Positions 59,480 to 64,000 of a DNA stretch of 64,000 nt are shown piece by piece; within the stretch, counting starts at the first letter, position 1; every line of letters starts with the position of its first letter. The position numbers and the translations under genes are program-made. The notes under the pieces were generated by a model, which searched no databases, was not told the origin of the DNA, and saw nothing but the letters and a program-made list of their open reading frames with translations. The stretch is taken from positions 34,902,270 through 34,966,269 of the forward strand of contig OZ022238.1 in assembly GCA_963978895.1 (NCBI GenBank), read 5' to 3'. The stretch comes from Erpobdella octoculata. Lineage: Eukaryota > Annelida > Clitellata > Hirudinida > Erpobdellidae.

Positions 59480-60170
59480 AGTGAACGGGTCAAGGAATGA
59501 CAAGGAACGGTTGATGGGCCCAACTGCGACAAACTCAACCTATCAAAAACAGCTCATGTGGTTTTATCGAGATAGCCGTGTTTTCCACCCTCTAAGTGGT
59601 TGCAGACTTCATCTTGACCCATATTTGGTTTTGGACCTTAGTGTTATCCTAGATGGTGCACTATATATGAACACATTCATCACATCATTGACACGATTCT
59701 GTTTCTATCACCTACAAATCAAACGATGTTTGAATAAACGTCTACGGGTTTTGGTCTAGGCCTTTGACATGTCCAGAATGCGGTCTTCACCGGGTTGCCA
59801 GCAGTAGCTCTCCACCCGCTGACCGCTGTCCTTCATGTGCAGCTCAGATTGTTAAAGGCATTGACTATCGCAATCATATTGCACCAGTACAGCGTCAATT
59901 ACATTGGCTACTGACTGATCCCAACAAAAATAACGATCAAACCAAAACTATGACAAACGTGCTTTCGCAGTAGGTGGTCCAACTGCTTAGAACAATCTGC
60001 CAGGGCAGATTCGGGAAGCGAGAACAGTTTAGACATTCACATCAACACTCAAACCTTTTCAAGTTTACGTTATAAATATCTACTAAAATTCTCGCCTTCA
60101 AGTTAGACTTACGTTTTGATTGGGAGTGTCGCTCAAAGACAGTTGAATTTGTATTGTATTCATAGTTGGG
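59480..60170 (+). mobile_element. Decayed LINE reverse-transcriptase C-terminal fragment
   Basis: Broken frames read VLDLSVILDGALYMNTFI then SLTRFCFYHLQIKR (post-catalytic RT segment) and IAPVQRQLHWL further on, the same region as 35413-35790, with frameshifts between. Confidence 0.7.
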
Positions 60171-60319
60171 GCAGAAGTGGCAAATGTCCTTCCCAATTAT
60201 CATTGTGTTTCTAATTTTCGGGCTAGCAGAAGCACTTATTAAAGGTTATATAACCTGCCAAAATTTGTATTTATGGGTATTTTTGATTCAAAAAAGGGTT
60301 TTTAAAACTTTATAAAATA

Positions 60320-60749
60320 CTAGCAGGGTGCCCGACGTTGCCCGGGGTTTTTAGAAGTTTTTCTAATGTTTGTTTTTCTCGCTCCCGTTTCCTTCCCCGC
60401 TTGCTTTCCCGTTCCTGGTTGGTTTCTAGCTCCCGGAGCTTTCCCGTTCCCGGTCACTTTCTCTTTCCCTCTTGCTCTTTTGATCTCGGTTGCTTTCCCG
60501 CTTTCGCTTGCTTTCCCTTTCTCGCTCGCTCTTTCGCTCTCAGTTGCTTTTCCGTTTCCGCTCATTTATGTATATGTACGTGTATATGTATATATATATA
60601 GATCCCGCTCACTCTCCCGCTCACTCTGCCGCTCCGCTAATTTTGTGACCGATTATAATTTTTTTTCACTAAAACCTTTCTCCATTGACTCTCAAGCTTG
60701 TGTAAAAATTTTATTACGATCGGATGAAAGGTGCAGCAAAGCATAAGTT

Positions 60750-60796
<47 letters not shown>

Positions 60797-61013
60797 TAAT
60801 CTTATTTATATTTTTTTTTTTTTTTTTTTATAATAGTTTATAGTCCTTTACACCAAGTGTTTTAAGACTGAAATAGCTGTATGTAGGAAGCACCTAAATG
60901 CTTCCTGTCGTGGATCTAAGTTTGATCCTTTTAGCTGTCCCTCCTCCTTTATCCAGGCTTGGGACTGGCTCGCAATAAGCGAGGCGGAGTTATCTTATTT
61001 ATATATATATAGA
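60320..61013 (-). mobile_element. Helitron-like element, reverse orientation
   Basis: A^CTAG at 60320 with hairpin GCCCGACGTTGCCCGGGG and the pyrimidine-rich body (60375-60640), then TGTGTAAAAATTTTATTACG, a CA tract (60754-60791), and a far end that reads TCTATATATATATAAATAAG on the minus strand (from 61013), like the 5' end at 52526. The base before TC is T rather than A, which weakens the call. Confidence 0.5.
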
Positions 61014-61914
61014 AAATTACATAAAATGACTGATCAATCAGGCAAGCAAACTTATCGAAATCGTGTAAAGTGCTGTGAATTTGATGGGGAGTTGGATTCA
61101 AGCTACGCCGATCAACAGAGTTAAAAGCACCAAATTAAAAAAGTCATGTTTATTGTTGTACGTGATAGGTCTCAAAAGAAGCTGCATTTTTGTGAAGCCG
61201 AAGCAAGTTGCAGTTAGAGATGGCGCGCCACCCGTGGTTTTTAAATTGGTTTTATTTTACCTAATCATTGTTGCAAAAAATCATATACGCGTCTCTCTGT
61301 CTTATTAGAAATCGTTAGATTTATAAAAAAAAAATTTAAAAAAAACAGTCGCATACCTGAGACGCTGATCAGTGGTTTAATTAAGGTTAGAATCCGGCAC
61401 GGGGCTCTTCTGAAACCAATAAACCGAGGCGTGTAGTAGTATAGGTGGTAAAAAATTTGTAAGGCGCACTCAAGTGTTATGAAACTTCAGAGTCGCCGGG
61501 AACGACTCGTGCATATGGAATCACACAGCTTCCTGCAACCCGCACCAGTGGCGGATTTAGGTTCTATGGCGTGGGGGGGGGGAGAAAAGAATTTCATGGG
61601 GCGCCACCGAATTCTAAGATACTTATTTTTAGTAGTATTCAGTACGTTTGAAAAACTTACTTGTTAATTCATTCCAATTACCGAACACGTCAAAAATAGA
61701 TTCAACAATCTAAACAGAATGTTTTAAAAGACAACAATTCTCGAAAAATTCCAGTGTTTGTACTTTTATTATCATCACTAAAACAAGAATGCTTTCTGTG
61801 TCCCCTGAATGAATGACAAACATTGTTTTGTTATGAACAACGCTTAATTTCCGAAGAAAATTCAACGGATTGAACTACTGTTATTTTAGTCATAAATTTT
61901 GTTAATTTAAAAGA
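61014..61914. other. No gene supported; hAT-like tip at 61549
   Basis: CAGTGGCGGATTTAGG with a G-run at about 61574-61582 resembles the left end of the hAT-type elements here, but no right partner was found. Confidence 0.45.
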
Positions 61915-62105
61915 TTGACAATGTTTAGCGTGGCGTTAATCGTTAGACTTCTAAGCCACAAATCACTTTATCTAATTTTATCCAACTCATTTGTGGGCCC
62001 ATTTTGACAGAACAACCATAGGCAGCCATTTATAGGCGCCTACCCACAACCCTTGCAGACGCTGGTGACGCCGGCGGGATTCAAACCGCCGACTATCAGG
62101 TCCAC
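61915..62105. mobile_element. Second copy of the SINE found in LINE-C
   Basis: TTGACAATGTTTAGCGTGGCG to CCGCCGACTATCAGGT matches 24045-24226. The reverse B box is changed to GGTTTGAATCC (62077-62087). Both copies share the same ends. Confidence 0.75.
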
Positions 62106-62200
62106 ATTTACTAACATCTACCTTAAGACCTTCTTCTTTTACCAGTTTAGGTCTAGATGCTCCACTCAATTTATCCCATGATTTGCATTCATTACCGTCA

Positions 62201-62606
<406 letters not shown>

Positions 62607-62609
62607 TTT

Positions 62610-62718
<109 letters not shown>

Positions 62719-62719
62719 A

Positions 62720-62865
62720 TACATAATTGGGGACAATATTTTCCCGCAAGCAAGTTTCATTGAACTTTGTTGCCCATTTTGCATTCAACAGTTTCTTGTA
62801 TAAACCTTGCAAAACAACAATATCTTTCTTTTCTGAAACTACACCAAGCAACGTTTTAAAATCTT
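62720..62865 (-). mobile_element. Retroelement-like protein fragment (sister of 56695-56830)
   Basis: The minus-strand frame reads GVVSEKKDIVVLQGLYKK then [20 protein letters not shown], about 55% identical to the fragment at 56715-56795. It also ends at a (TA)n array. Confidence 0.5.
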
Positions 62866-63200
62866 TATTTTTCCAGCTGACTGGCCAGTTTCGGTTAATT
62901 TAACCATCTTCAGAGCTTCATTTTAAACTTTATAATAATAAAACGGTATATATTAAAATCGAAAAGGACACTTTCTCAAACTTATAATAATAAAGTGAAT
63001 TAAACAGCAGTTAGTTTGTTTTCAATACATGCAGAGTTAGACATAAAATCAATAAAAGTAGCTGAGTATTAATAAACACGCTTTCAGTGAGTAAACAAGT
63101 GTCGACGCGTTCAGCCAGTCTCACTAAAATACAAATTAAGTACACAACCAGCCACCCACACAGCTGATTTCACGCTCACTTTTTCCGTAGTTTTTGTTTT

Positions 63201-64000
63201 CTACTTTCTTCTTTTTATATTAATATTTGGATTGCAAAGTAAATGTTCAAACACCGCAGGTGTCTCAGCATCACCTGCACTATTAATCAAAACATTCTCA
63301 ATTTCTCCGATTAGTGTAGTTCCACAATTTTTAGCCGCATCACCATCAACTTCACTACCTTCACAGTTACAGAAAACATCTTCATCGTCGACATTATTAC
63401 TATTTTTATGTTTTTCTTCAGAGTCATTTTCTTTTTCTTCAACCATTTCATCTGTGTGGAAACTATCAAGAGAGAGTGATTCTGACTCCGTATTTTTAGA
63501 GCCACAGCTTTTAAAACAAACAAGCGTTTCTCTATTTAGATCTCCTCAGTATCCACAAACCCTTCATTAATCTTGACAGGCGTAGTTTCCTTCTGGTTGG
63601 TGCGATTTTCCATGACGGCATCCTCTATGTCTTTGACGTTGAGTATATCTTCATCGGTCACCATATCAATTTCTTTCTCGCAGCAATCAATTTGTTCTCT
63701 TCTTTCGGACAAATCATTTTCAAATTTCACGCTCGTTTTATTCTTGTTGAGGTTATCGTAGAGGAGTGGTTTGGGCTCTAGGATTTTAGAGTCACAATTA
63801 TTACTAGCCTCTCCAACTGAAACGTCAGATGAATGCTGACAGTTATTTACCTTTGTTTCAAGAAGTTTCGTTTTTGGATCCCTGTTCGTCATCTCTGTTT
63901 TATGTTTATCTCCTTCCATCAATCTGTTCATATTCATTCCTTTATTGACGTTTGTTGCAATTCCAAATTTTGGAACAATTGGGCCATCAAACAACTTCAA
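63201..64000 (-). CDS. Acidic hydrophilic protein, 3' part, with apparent -1 frameshift; truncated by window edge
   Basis: The frame is open from the window edge (64000) to a TAA at 63536, with acidic and Lys/Asn-rich composition (CCEKEIDMVTDEDILNVKD). In the -1 frame, beginning at about 63550, the sequence continues in the same style (DLNRETLVCFKSCG, then NNVDDEDVFCNCEGSE) to a stop at 63201-63203 after NIKRRK. The smooth join (VDTEE then DLNRE) suggests one lost base or a sequencing error rather than two proteins. No domain is recognised and the 5' part is outside the window. Confidence 0.55.

Noticed and set aside
61549..61600. Complete hAT-type element starting CAGTGGCGGATTTAGG
   Set aside because: No right end or target duplication found downstream.

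Overview
This window is AT-rich animal DNA. It has GT-AG introns, conserved metazoan genes (a complete lin-7 gene, an astacin-CUB-EGF gene, an ankyrin/SOCS-box gene), several non-LTR retrotransposons, many DNA transposons and very long microsatellites. No prokaryotic features are present. I read it as an invertebrate metazoan; the astacin-EGF-CUB order resembles the secreted NAS-type proteins common in ecdysozoans, but the phylum cannot be fixed from this sequence alone.

Layout. 0.5-3.4 kb: dead LINE (+). 3.7-14.0 kb: a 15-exon gene (-) for a secreted astacin-like protein whose zinc-binding residues are replaced; its introns are filled with repeats. 14.9-17.0 kb: lin-7 (-), six exons, 198 codons. 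17.5-18.1 kb: possible exons of an unrecognised gene (-). 19.8-30.3 kb: transposon and microsatellite desert, including a mariner-like MITE, a hAT-like element, a decayed LINE with a SINE inside it, and a 1.56-kb AATG array. 31.0-32.5 kb: a four-exon gene (-) for a secretory-pathway NAD-dependent epimerase ending in RDEL, with a TATA box and a UPR-type motif upstream. 34.0-34.5 kb: SAP-domain open frame. 36.7-43.2 kb: a dense cluster of hAT-like elements, five with 8-bp target-site duplications and one nested inside another. 44.2-48.1 kb: a nearly intact two-ORF LINE. 49.2-51.2 kb: intronless ankyrin-repeat/SOCS-box coding exon. 52.5-55.2 kb: hAT-like element split by a Helitron-like element. 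56.7-57.7 kb: tRNA-derived inverted repeats. 57.9-58.2 kb: last three exons of an unrecognised gene (+). 59-63 kb: further elements and a large palindrome. 63.2-64 kb: acidic protein frame running off the edge.

The host genes do not form an operon or pathway. lin-7 is a cell-polarity/synaptic scaffold, the epimerase is predicted to sit in the ER lumen, the ankyrin/SOCS-box protein is predicted to be a Cullin-RING ligase adaptor, and the astacin-like protein is predicted to be secreted.

The most notable observations are: (1) the catalytically dead astacin, in which HExxH and the Met-turn methionine are both lost while all exons stay open and in phase; (2) the ER-type epimerase carrying both a signal peptide and RDEL, with a TGACGTGG motif in its promoter; (3) a family of C/G-rich hAT-like elements with exact 8-bp duplications, several nested; (4) a Helitron-like element carrying a CTGA array and an internal satellite; (5) several inverted-repeat structures of unknown type. 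All exon boundaries were read by eye from splice consensus, reading phase and family homology, with no RNA or database support.
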